Below the pieces are notes generated by a model. It was not told the DNA's origin. It saw only the letters and a list, made by a program, of their open reading frames with translations, and searched no databases. Shown in pieces: positions 1 through 6,990 of a stretch of DNA of 32,600 nucleotides. This stretch comes from Hungatella sp. UBA4396. GTDB taxonomy: Bacteria > Bacillota > Clostridia > Lachnospirales > Lachnospiraceae. The position numbers and the translations under genes were made by a program. The first letter of the stretch is position 1, and the number at the start of each line of letters is the position of its first letter. The stretch lies in the NCBI GenBank assembly GCA_002389905.1, contig DGRE01000037.1:1-32600 (forward strand), given 5' to 3'.

Positions 1-77
1 TTTTCTTCCAAACTTTCTCATCAGTCACCGATGTGTTTGAAAGAAGTTTTTTGCCGCCGTTTTCAGCGGCGAGTTAT

Positions 78-106
78 ATCATAACAAAGGAGGAGACAAA
101 TGTCAA
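78..106 (-). promoter_or_regulatory. Consensus sigma-A promoter firing leftward out of the window
   Basis: Read on the minus strand, a perfect -35 box TTGACA (101-106) is followed by exactly 17 bases and a -10 box TATGAT (78-83). Three A-runs of 6-7 bases, spaced about one helical turn apart, lie directly upstream (about 109-140), as in UP elements. The first transcribed bases would include a GCCGC/GCGGC hairpin (53-70). Such strength is typical of stable-RNA or other highly expressed operons, but the target is outside the window. The spacer also resembles a plus-strand ribosome binding site before a 29-codon frame (100-189), which I think is a coincidence. Confidence 0.75.
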
Positions 107-298
107 CACTTTTTTCACTATTTTTTTACATGTTTTTTACCTTACTATCTTCCTTCTATATAAGGGAGCTGTATTTCCCACATTTATAGGACATGACAGT
201 ACTATAATCCGTCGAAAAAAGGGACATAAAATAAGCGCAGCGGAAGTTGGCCGATTGGGGGAGTATAACCTTGCCAAGGCCGGAAACACATCTATAGC

Positions 299-353
299 TT
301 CTGTTTCATACTGTTATGAAACAGAAGGAGAGGGGTTGTCTCCCCTCCCTTCT
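299..353. other. Two adjacent strong hairpins, possible vanW-like terminator
   Basis: Bases 299-310 and 315-326 form a perfect 12-bp stem with a 4-base loop. Directly beside it, 323-335 pairs with 342-353 (a 12-bp stem with one bulged base, loop TTGTCT). On the minus strand the second hairpin is followed only by GTTTC, so a terminator role for the vanW-like gene is possible but the U-tract is poor. A weaker pairing, TTGGC (247-251) with GCCAA downstream, extends the structured region. Confidence 0.4.
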
Positions 354-493
354 AAATGAAACATCTTTTATGTATGTGAAATTACTGGCTGAGAATTTCG
401 CTGTTCATATCTATATCGAAAACACAGTAGTTGTATGGATCATCCGAATTCTATTCTCTCTATATGTACTGAAAACTAATGACTGCAAAAGAT

Positions 494-2080
494 TTACGAG
501 ACTCCGGGGCCTATTTCCACTGGTTTACTTTCTCCTGGCCCTGCGCCGGGACCTGCTGCCTGCCCTTCTGTTTCATTGCCGCCTTGGTCTTCTTCTCCGC
601 TCCCTGCTGTTTCTTCCGGCAATGGAGCTTCTTCCTGGGGTGAAGATTCCTGAGTTGATGGTGATGTTTCTCCTGGAATTACAACTCCCGAAGTATTCCG
701 TTTCACGACAGCCGGCTTTCCTTTATAGGTGCTGGTATGGAAATATTCTTCTTTGATCACTGTTCCTGCCTTTGATGTGATCAGATAGGTTCTCCAGGAT
801 GTGCCGTTTACTGCCTTGGTTATTTCCACTTCCTGTCCTAGCTGCAAGGTCTGGTCTTCTTCATATTCCGGAGCAGGAGGGTCATAGATCTTTGTCTTTT
901 CTGATCTCATGGACCGGGTCACGCCTTCTTCCAGAATCGGTTTTCCGACAATGGATATGGTGATTTTTCTGTTTTCAAAGACAGCACGGATAGCAACGGA
1001 GGTATCAGCCTTATTGACAAAACGCAGGTCGGGCCCGCTGTAGCCGTCATAGCTGACCATAGCATCCTCTCCGGGAGTGACGTAAGACGGTTCAAAGCTG
1101 TGGGCATGACGCTCTGTGGCATCAATTCCGGCAAAAATCATGGCATTGTAAAGAGTGGAAGAAACCTGGCAGACACCGCCTCCCGGTTCTTCGACAAATT
1201 TTCCGTTCCGGTAAGCTCCGGCGGGTTTATATCCCCTTTCCAGAGTGCGGTTTCCTGTGGTTTTATTAAAGGAAAACTCATCTCCCGGAAACAGTACCAA
1301 TCCATCCAAAGCCTGGACAGCCAGATCGATGTTGTTATTTCTGTTTTGGTTGCTGGTTGCGGTGGTTTCAAACTTTCCTATAACCTTGTATTCCTGTTTT
1401 GCCTGGGCGGATGTTGTGGATGGGGCAATGGAGTTTGCTGAAACCTGAACTGCTCCGTCAAACTTTCTCTCCTGAACCAGATTCATAATATCCCGGATTG
1501 CTTTTTCCCGGTCTACTGCGATTCCAGGCTCACCATCAGAGTAAATCCATTGATTATTTTTCTTATCCCGACCTGTCAATTGAGAATTTACAGGAGTTTT
1601 GTCCCAATTGGAAGCAGCTTTTTCCACTTGTGGCTTTATATGCTCCTCCAGATCGTCTAACTCCAGAGGATATACGCCGCCTTGGGAATCAGAATAGATT
1701 TGTTCTAACAGGAGGTCTATCTTTTCCTGTAAGGGATATTGCAAAGGCTCTGTTTTATCATTGTATATAAGCTTCATATCCCAGGAGTAAATCTGGAGGA
1801 TCTTTTTCATGGCCTCTTCTTTTGTCAATCCGGTAATAGAGATGTCGTCTACCCATACATCTTCTTCTATTTGCCCCACTGTTTCTGTTTCCTCAATATC
1901 CGTCTCACGGCTTTGGCCTGCTGCATTTAAGTCTGTCCCTTTATTATTTTCCTTCCCCCTGGAAATGGAGGACATTAATAAAACGATTAAAATGACAAAT
2001 AAGCCTACCAAAAGCGTTATGCGTATTATAAAAGCAGTTTTTGACCTCTTTCTGGATCTTCCTCTGCCGATGTTTCTCAT
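494..2080 (-). CDS. VanW family protein with G5 domain
   Basis: This is a membrane-anchored cell-surface protein of the VanW/YoaR type; its biochemical role is not known, although these proteins are linked to peptidoglycan. Residues 1-16 are strongly basic, followed by one membrane segment (about 16-37). An extracellular putative peptidoglycan-binding region spans about 75-215, the VanW domain about 235-380 (with GGGVCQVSSTLYNA around 300-313), and a G5-like domain about 395-465. A Pro/Glu/Gly-rich low-complexity tail of about 60 residues ends the protein. The start ATG has a strong AAGGAGGG site upstream. The gene is monocistronic by spacing: the neighbouring NlpC/P60 gene ends in a terminator before it. 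The name VanW does not imply vancomycin resistance here; there are no other van genes. Confidence 0.88.
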   Translation of the reverse strand: MRNIGRGRSRKRSKTAFIIRITLLVGLFVILIVLLMSSISRGKENNKGTDLNAAGQSRETDIEETETVGQIEEDVWVDDISITGLTKEEAMKKILQIYSWDMKLIYNDKTEPLQYPLQEKIDLLLEQIYSDSQGGVYPLELDDLEEHIKPQVEKAASNWDKTPVNSQLTGRDKKNNQWIYSDGEPGIAVDREKAIRDIMNLVQERKFDGAVQVSANSIAPSTTSAQAKQEYKVIGKFETTATSNQNRNNNIDLAVQALDGLVLFPGDEFSFNKTTGNRTLERGYKPAGAYRNGKFVEEPGGGVCQVSSTLYNAMIFAGIDATERHAHSFEPSYVTPGEDAMVSYDGYSGPDLRFVNKADTSVAIRAVFENRKITISIVGKPILEEGVTRSMRSEKTKIYDPPAPEYEEDQTLQLGQEVEITKAVNGTSWRTYLITSKAGTVIKEEYFHTSTYKGKPAVVKRNTSGVVIPGETSPSTQESSPQEEAPLPEETAGSGEEDQGGNETEGQAAGPGAGPGESKPVEIGPGVS

Positions 2081-2173
2081 AGTCAGTCCCTCCTTCCGAT
2101 TCTATGTAAACCTTTAATTATTGTATAGTCCTTGAAATTGTACCAGAAGATTGTGGAGATTTTATGGATAAAC

Positions 2174-2203
2174 GAAAAAAAGCACCGTCTTTCCGACGAT
2201 GCT
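2174..2203 (-). terminator. Rho-independent terminator after NlpC/P60 gene
   Basis: On the minus strand a 9-bp stem (2195-2203 with 2181-2189, one G-U pair, loop GGAAA) is followed by seven T residues (2174-2180). It starts about ten bases after the stop codon of the peptidase gene and lies upstream of the vanW-like gene, so the two are separate transcripts. Confidence 0.9.
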
Positions 2204-2212
2204 GTGAATTTC

Positions 2213-2761
2213 TTATTCTCCACTTCCATTTAAAATCCGTCTGATGGAAAGGACAGGCATGAAATCTACCTGAGATATTTTTATTCCATCCTCTGGTCCG
2301 CTTGCATGAATCAGTTGATTATTTCCTGCGTAAATGCCAATATGGCCTATGTAAGATATGAGATCACCCGGCTGTGCATATTCTAAGCCGCCTGCATCAA
2401 TCCCTGTAATTCCCTGATCCTTGGAAGTCCTTGGCAAGTTGATTCCAAAGTTCTGATAAATGCTCATCACAAAACCGGAACAGTCAGCGCCCTCCGTAAG
2501 GCTGGAGCCTCCGTATACATAGGGATTTCCAATAAACTGCCTGGCATAGGCCACTACCTGCTCTCCTAAGGCTGTATTGGTAAAAGTGGTTTGGGGCGGC
2601 TGAGTTTTTATGTTCGCTCCGGGTCCGGAGACAGCGGATTCCTCAATGGGAGGAGGCGGGGCCACAATTGGGATTTCTGTTTCTGCTTTAGCGGAAAATC
2701 CGTTTCCAAGTACGATCATCAGGCCTGTAAGTAAGGCTGTTGTCACCTTTTTCCTGTGCAT
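2213..2761 (-). CDS. Secreted NlpC/P60 family endopeptidase
   Basis: This is a predicted cell-wall hydrolase that cleaves peptide stems of peptidoglycan outside the cell. The 182-residue product has a signal peptide (basic MHRKK, hydrophobic stretch, SAKA cleavage site near residue 26), a Pro-rich linker, and a C-terminal NlpC/P60 domain. The catalytic Cys is C94 in GADCSGFV, His is H140 in IGHIGIY, and the third polar residue is probably H152 in LIHASG. The ATG at 2761 was chosen because AGGAG lies ten bases upstream and it opens directly into the signal peptide; the in-frame start 26 codons upstream would add a charged segment before it. There is no separate SH3 or LysM targeting domain. 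Its exact substrate bond cannot be told from sequence. Confidence 0.9.
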   Translation of the reverse strand: MHRKKVTTALLTGLMIVLGNGFSAKAETEIPIVAPPPPIEESAVSGPGANIKTQPPQTTFTNTALGEQVVAYARQFIGNPYVYGGSSLTEGADCSGFVMSIYQNFGINLPRTSKDQGITGIDAGGLEYAQPGDLISYIGHIGIYAGNNQLIHASGPEDGIKISQVDFMPVLSIRRILNGSGE

Positions 2762-2835
2762 TTTCTTTTTTCTCCTGGGGTCGTTTATTATCAGGCAAAA
2801 ACCTGTGGTATGTTTTTCATTGGTTAAGTACATAT

Positions 2836-3462
2836 TCACTTAATTTGAATTATACTGTTGCCGGTTGGGCATGTCAAGACTTCCTTTTTTATCTGTAAAA
2901 TCATGCCGTCCTTTGCCCTGGTCTTGGGAGACAGCAGTTGTCCCTGGTTGGAAACCAGCTCTTTTTCACACCAGCTTTTAACTTTGTTTCTGGAAGCTCC
3001 AAGCTGCCGGACCAGTAAGGCATCCACCCTCAAGTCAAAACCTGCCGGGACTTTTATTTGGACTTCCATCTGATATTCCAGGCTGCAAGGGAAGAGGGTA
3101 TCCCTTTCTTCTATGGAATACTCTGACTTTTCAGCCATTGTCTCCGCTTTATTTCTGGCAAACAAAGCCTGGTCATTTCCATATTTTTCTGCCAGGACCG
3201 GATCATTGCTTAAAAAGCCCCTATATTCCTCTTCATCAAGGCGGCTTGCTTCCACCCTTTCCCATACCGTCATGTTCCAGGAGGTCTCACATTTGCTGCA
3301 CCGGTATATCAGCCATATATAGATGAGCCGCCCATTGGCATTGACCCTGAATTTTCTGCTGTTTTTAAATTCTGTCTTTATTCCGCATTTGGGACATCTT
3401 CTTATGACGGAAGGAAGGCGGGAAGGGGTAATAATCCATTGTTTTTGAACATGTAAGCTCAT
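2836..3462 (-). CDS. DUF1062 family zinc-ribbon protein
   Basis: The function is unknown. Four cysteines in two CxxC pairs (C23/C26 and C55/C58) are spaced as in a zinc ribbon. The C-terminal part (about 140-200) has the pattern LRVDALLVRQLGASRNKVK followed by a short loop and NQG, which resembles an S4 RNA-binding domain. The length of 208 residues and the layout fit the DUF1062 family as I know it. The start ATG has CGGAG eight bases upstream. It lies 74 bases upstream of the NlpC/P60 gene in the same direction, with no terminator seen between them, so read-through is possible. The S4 resemblance is my reading, not an established annotation. Confidence 0.75.
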   Translation of the reverse strand: MSLHVQKQWIITPSRLPSVIRRCPKCGIKTEFKNSRKFRVNANGRLIYIWLIYRCSKCETSWNMTVWERVEASRLDEEEYRGFLSNDPVLAEKYGNDQALFARNKAETMAEKSEYSIEERDTLFPCSLEYQMEVQIKVPAGFDLRVDALLVRQLGASRNKVKSWCEKELVSNQGQLLSPKTRAKDGMILQIKKEVLTCPTGNSIIQIK

Positions 3463-3549
3463 GGTTGATCTCCGTTCTTTTCTGTCTTTTCAGAAATAAC
3501 GGTATCATCCCTTTCCCTTTCTTCCCACCTCATACTCGTTTATGAAACG

Positions 3550-3593
3550 AAGAAAAGGCAGCACATCAGTTTTCCGGTGTGCTGCCTTTTCTT
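3550..3593 (-). terminator. Terminator overlapping end of the CD3324-like gene
   Basis: A perfect 16-bp inverted repeat (3550-3565 with 3578-3593, 12-base loop) lies on the minus strand at the end of the CD3324-like gene. The upstream arm encodes the last Arg-Lys-Gly-Ser-Thr codons, and the stop codon (3566-3568) is in the loop. The downstream arm carries TTTTCTT, then CGTTTC follows, so the U-tract is partly inside the stem. A-runs on the other side could make it work in both directions. Confidence 0.8.
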
Positions 3594-3871
3594 GATTTTC
3601 TATTTTTCTTTTCCTGAAGTACAATCCTTTGAATGCTTTTTTCCGACAGGTAATACTGTTCTGCCAGAAGCTTTACACAGATACCGGAAATGTAATCCCT
3701 ATAAATGGATAAATCTCTGGTCTTTCTTTCCTCTCTGGCACCTGTGCCTTCCCCCCAGGTTCGTTTATTTTCCTGTTTTCTTGGGATGTAAACGTATTCT
3801 CCATCCACATATTTCTGAATTAATTCCACCAGTTCCTCCGGCAGAATTTCATTTGCCTTTTGATAGCGCAT
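3566..3871 (-). CDS. CD3324-like helix-turn-helix protein
   Basis: This 101-residue protein starts MRYQKANEILPEELVELIQKY, then GEYVYIPRK and WGEGTGARE. This pattern is shared by CD3324-type clostridial proteins related to the Mor transcription activator C-terminus. The last third (about 60-90) reads as a helix-turn-helix (YISGICVKLLAEQYYLSEKSIQRIVL), so it may be a small DNA-binding regulator. The ATG at 3871 was chosen over one 13 codons upstream because GGGAGG lies five bases before it and the family motif begins there. The Lys/Arg-rich tail is encoded within the terminator stem. Target genes are unknown. Confidence 0.75.
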   Translation of the reverse strand: MRYQKANEILPEELVELIQKYVDGEYVYIPRKQENKRTWGEGTGAREERKTRDLSIYRDYISGICVKLLAEQYYLSEKSIQRIVLQEKKNRKSRKGSTPEN

Positions 3872-3952
3872 TGCCGCCTCCCAAACATATTTTTCTGTCC
3901 GGAATAGCAAAGGCTATACAATTACTTTTCTATTTTCACTGCATAACCTGTG

Positions 3953-3979
3953 CTATGCGGCTTTTGCGGGTTCCATCAT
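3953..3979 (-). other. Possible 8-codon upstream reading frame
   Basis: On the minus strand a strong AAGGAGG site (about 11 bases away) precedes ATG ATG and a short frame encoding MMEPAKAA then TAG. It lies about 80 bases upstream of the CD3324-like start, within its probable leader. It could be a leader peptide or the remnant of a start region. There is no evidence of translation. Confidence 0.25.
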
Positions 3980-4098
3980 AATATAGTTCGCCTCCTTAAC
4001 TTAAACCTGTCCGATTTCAACGCTGCTTTTTCCATTGTATCATAGGAAATCCCTGGGAAAAACCTCATTTTTATTCCAGAATCATTTATGGCCTGGAT

Positions 4099-4761
4099 TT
4101 AGCTGTTTTTTATGACTATGCCCAGATATTTTGCCAGTTCTGCGGCCTGATATAAATCCACCACTGCTCCCCTCACCTCATGGCAGTTCTCGGAAAGTAC
4201 CAGGCTATGTATGGTGCTGTCGGTAAAATCCATTCCTGCCATCATGGTTTGAAAAAAACTGGCATGTTCCAGGTTGACCCGGCTCCATTCCACTGCTTTG
4301 CACCGACACTGGGACAGGGAACTTCCTTGAAGCTGAGTTTCTAAAAAACGGAGGTGCTCAAGCTTTGAAGAATCGAAATTGGCATAATTAAAATTGCAGT
4401 TTTCTACCGATGTATGGAGTATGGTGCTTCCGCAGAATTTTACTCCCATTCCTTTGGAGGAACGGAATAAAGCCCGGTTAAAGTAGCTGTTCTCAAAGCT
4501 GCAATTAGAAATATCACAGGACTGGAATATGACATCAGCAAATTCCCCTCTTTCAAAATTGCAGTCCTGAAAAACGCAGTTTTCAAATAACACCGCTGAA
4601 AACCGCATGGAGGAAAAGTCCCTTCCCTCCACCCGGAGGTTTCTTATGAGTGCATCCTTAACCGTCTCTTCTTCGTCTTTTCTGTTATATAGTTGGGCCT
4701 CTTCCTCCAGAACCCACTCCATTTCTCCCGGATGTATGGGAGCAAGAATCTTTCCAGCCAT
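4099..4761 (-). CDS. Pentapeptide-repeat protein
   Basis: This is a 220-residue cytosolic protein of unknown role. From about residue 45 to 185 it is built of A(N/D/S)(L/F)xx-type repeats, with runs such as FENCVFQDCNFERGEFADV and SYFNRALFRSS, which fold into a right-handed quadrilateral beta helix. A short helical C-terminus (about 190-220, DLYQAAELAKYLGIVIK) follows. The ATG at 4761 has AAAGGAG upstream, although only four bases away; an ATG ten codons upstream (4791) has no visible site. It follows the DUF3877 gene in the same direction. Pentapeptide proteins range from gyrase protectors to structural adaptors; nothing here chooses between them. Confidence 0.85.
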   Translation of the reverse strand: MAGKILAPIHPGEMEWVLEEEAQLYNRKDEEETVKDALIRNLRVEGRDFSSMRFSAVLFENCVFQDCNFERGEFADVIFQSCDISNCSFENSYFNRALFRSSKGMGVKFCGSTILHTSVENCNFNYANFDSSKLEHLRFLETQLQGSSLSQCRCKAVEWSRVNLEHASFFQTMMAGMDFTDSTIHSLVLSENCHEVRGAVVDLYQAAELAKYLGIVIKNS

Positions 4762-4834
4762 TTTTCTCCTTTTCCCTGTTATGTGTTCCATTCATTAACG
4801 GATAAGGCCTCTTTCCAGATACTCACAGATATGG

Positions 4835-5374
4835 CTATAGCCCCATATCTCTGGCATCATCGGACAAAAACCTGTGGTAAGTGATATGATTTCCATGGAA
4901 TTTCACATAATACCGGTAGTTATCAACAGATGGGTCCTCAAAAAATATGATATAGTCACATTCCTCGTCCTTGGAAGTTAAGCAGCAGACCCTTCCATCG
5001 GTGTATTTTTGAAATACATTTAAAATATCCTCTAGTGATGTATGGGATCTTTCCACGGTTTCAATGAATTCTTTTAAAAATCCATTATCCTCTATATTTT
5101 CCCACACATATTTTACTCCTTCCGGCGGTATCTCAAAACAGAACCGTTCCCGGCTTTTTAAGATTCTTATATCTCCTAACCGTTCTCTGACATAACTTTT
5201 AAAGCCTTCAATTGCCGGCTTGATTTCCCGGTCTGATTCTCCGCTGATGCCCAGCAGCTTTGTCAGTGCCTTTTCCGGATAATAAAACCTTATGACCTCT
5301 TCTTCGTATCCTAATTTTATCTGTACTTCTTTTATGGAGCTAATGAGCATCCGCTCCAAATCTGCATATTCCAT
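4835..5374 (-). CDS. DUF3877 family protein
   Basis: This is a 179-residue cytosolic protein without membrane segments or recognised catalytic motifs. Its overall pattern (N-terminal MEYADLERMLISSIKEVQIKLGYEEE, central EIPPEGVKYVWEN, C-terminal YYVKFHGNHITYHRFLSDDARDMG) is that of the Firmicute family I recall as DUF3877. The start has GGAGG seven bases upstream. It sits between rlmH and the pentapeptide-repeat gene, with gaps of about 70 bases, all leftward. The function is unknown. Confidence 0.72.
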   Translation of the reverse strand: MEYADLERMLISSIKEVQIKLGYEEEVIRFYYPEKALTKLLGISGESDREIKPAIEGFKSYVRERLGDIRILKSRERFCFEIPPEGVKYVWENIEDNGFLKEFIETVERSHTSLEDILNVFQKYTDGRVCCLTSKDEECDYIIFFEDPSVDNYRYYVKFHGNHITYHRFLSDDARDMGL

Positions 5375-5441
5375 GTCCGTACCTCCAGTCGTATTTCGGT
5401 TGTATTCCCTGCTATTTTTCCGCAGCCCGACTGCTATGTTC

Positions 5442-5921
5442 TCATTTATGATATGGCTCCCCGTAAATAATCCGGTAACTCCTATATATCTGCTCCAGCA
5501 AAATCACCCTCATAAGCTGATGGGGAAATGTCATAGGGGAAAAGCTCAGCTTATAGTCAGCCCGTTTTAAAACGGCATCTGAAAGCCCTAAGGAACCGCC
5601 GATCACAAATACGATTTGGCTGGTTCCACCCACTCCCAGAGCATTTATTTTCTCAGACAATCTGACAGAGTCCAGCATTTCCCCTTCTATAGCAAGGGCC
5701 ACCACATAGGCCCCTTCTTTGATGGAAGCCAAAAGCCGCTCCCCTTCCTTCTCTTTAATCTGCCGTTCCACAGTCTCACTGGCATTGTCCGGAGTCTTTT
5801 CATCTGCTGCCTGAAGGATTTCCAGCTTGCAGTAACGGCTTAGCCGTTTGCTGTATTCTGCAATGGCATCAGCATAAAATTTTTCCTTGATCTTGCCCAC
5901 CACTGCCAGGGTTATCTTCAT
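5442..5921 (-). CDS. rlmH: 23S rRNA pseudouridine-1915 N3-methyltransferase RlmH
   Basis: This SPOUT-family enzyme uses S-adenosylmethionine to methylate N3 of pseudouridine 1915 in helix 69 of 23S rRNA on assembled 70S ribosomes. The length of 159 residues is that of the family. It shows the SAM-binding knot signatures FVIGGSLGLSDAV (about 104-116) and LSFSPMTFPHQLMRVILLEQIYRSYRIIYGEPYHK at the C-terminus, which is the family hallmark. GAGGAG lies upstream of the ATG. It starts 11 bases after the esterase gene ends, so it is probably in the same transcript, although the functional link is likely incidental. Confidence 0.96.
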   Translation of the reverse strand: MKITLAVVGKIKEKFYADAIAEYSKRLSRYCKLEILQAADEKTPDNASETVERQIKEKEGERLLASIKEGAYVVALAIEGEMLDSVRLSEKINALGVGGTSQIVFVIGGSLGLSDAVLKRADYKLSFSPMTFPHQLMRVILLEQIYRSYRIIYGEPYHK

Positions 5922-5932
5922 TTCATTCTCCT

Positions 5933-6961
5933 CTATCCGTCCAGTCCTTTTTTCATGGCAGCTATCACCAGTCTGATCATATCCGCCGCCAATCCTTTAT
6001 TCTCTGTTTTTATCTTGCGCACCACCTTGCCGTCAGGCTTGACATTGATATGGTAGATGATCCTTAAAAATTCTTCCACCTCGTTCCATGCCTCCCGGCT
6101 TTCGGGAATTAAATCCATGGCCATCTGAAATACATGAAACATCCCTTCGTATACGGAAAGGCGGCGTTTTACACCTGCCTTTTTTAATTTTTCCGCCACG
6201 CCTAAGGTGTCACTTAAAAGCACCTCGTAGCTTCCCACCTGCATGAGCACCGGGGGGAAATTCTCATATTCTCCGAATAAGGGGGACATGTAGGGGTCCT
6301 TGGGGTCGCCTTCCCCGATATAGGAGGAATTGTAAAGCATATTATCGGTGGAATTGCCAAACAGAGGGTCCGTCTCATAGTTGGACACATAACTTTCCCC
6401 GCTGTTGGTCAAGTCAGTCCAGGGGGACATGGTGATAAAGCCGCTGGGAAGGACCATGCCGTGATCCTTCAAATAAAGACCTAAGGCCAGTCCTAAGCCG
6501 CCTCCTGCCGAATCTCCTGCCACCACAATATTTTCAGGGCTGTATCCCTTTTCTTTTACCAGCCACTCATAAGCGGCCACTGCATCCTCCAACGCCGCAG
6601 GGTAGGGATTTTCCGGGGCCACCCGGTAGTCCAGAGTCAGCACATCTCCTCCATAGCTTACCTTGGAATAGCGGACTGCAAATCTCCGGTAAATGTTTTT
6701 CATAGGTCCAATGTATCCGCCTCCGTGAAGCTGTAAGATCACCCGCCCTGTCACCACTCCCACAGGCCGTAAATATTCCATCCTCAAATGACCCATTTCT
6801 ATAATCTCATATTCATATCCAGCCGGACGCACCCAGGCTGGCTCCACCGGAGTTTTTCTCAGTTCTCCGGTTTGTATGGGCTGTTTTAATGAAGTTTCCA
6901 TCACATTCTGCATCATATCCCGCACCAGGTTTCCCCGCACGCTCACCTTTTTTCCTCTCAT
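5933..6961 (-). CDS. Alpha/beta hydrolase, HSL-type esterase
   Basis: This is a 342-residue carboxylesterase of the hormone-sensitive-lipase group, predicted to be cytosolic. The oxyanion motif HGGGY is at 79-83, the nucleophile elbow GDSAGG at 149-154 (S151), the family stretch DYRVAPENPYPAALEDA at 111-127, the acid in VGSYEVLLSD at 242-251 (E246 where many homologues have Asp), and catalytic H276 in MFHVFQ. AAGGAGGG precedes the ATG. It lies 29 bases downstream of the membrane acyltransferase gene, suggesting that the two act on related esters, one making and one removing acyl groups. The natural substrate is unknown. No signal peptide is present, so an extracellular role is unlikely. Confidence 0.9.
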   Translation of the reverse strand: MRGKKVSVRGNLVRDMMQNVMETSLKQPIQTGELRKTPVEPAWVRPAGYEYEIIEMGHLRMEYLRPVGVVTGRVILQLHGGGYIGPMKNIYRRFAVRYSKVSYGGDVLTLDYRVAPENPYPAALEDAVAAYEWLVKEKGYSPENIVVAGDSAGGGLGLALGLYLKDHGMVLPSGFITMSPWTDLTNSGESYVSNYETDPLFGNSTDNMLYNSSYIGEGDPKDPYMSPLFGEYENFPPVLMQVGSYEVLLSDTLGVAEKLKKAGVKRRLSVYEGMFHVFQMAMDLIPESREAWNEVEEFLRIIYHINVKPDGKVVRKIKTENKGLAADMIRLVIAAMKKGLDG

Positions 6962-6990
6962 TTACAAAGCCCTCCTTAAACCACTGACTT

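Larger units (their letters stand above)
1..493. other. Non-coding left edge with promoter and hairpins
   Basis: No convincing gene lies here. The open frames in it have no family signature and are composition artefacts of T-rich DNA. What can be seen is a consensus leftward promoter at 78-106 with A-tracts upstream of it, a GC-rich hairpin at 53-70 in its presumed transcript, and a group of inverted repeats between about 247 and 353 downstream of the vanW-like gene. The leftward transcript must serve something beyond the window edge. Confidence 0.6.

Noticed and set aside
53..70. GC-rich hairpin as a terminator
   Set aside because: The T-run is on the wrong side for a plus-strand terminator and there is none on the minus strand; it is more likely part of a leader transcript.
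100..189. 29-codon plus-strand frame with AAAGGAGGAG upstream
   Set aside because: The ribosome-site-like bases are the spacer of a consensus minus-strand promoter. The frame has only hydrophobic residues of biased T-rich composition and no plus-strand promoter was seen.
33..756. Overlapping plus-strand open frames at the left edge (about 108 and 146 codons)
   Set aside because: No family motif, no fitting ribosome site, and the second lies opposite the vanW-like gene. The T-rich DNA and the VanW coding sequence explain them.
494..2080. Vancomycin resistance gene
   Set aside because: VanW is only a domain name here. No vanH, vanA/B, vanX or vanR/S genes are present, and the domain is widespread in sensitive Firmicutes.
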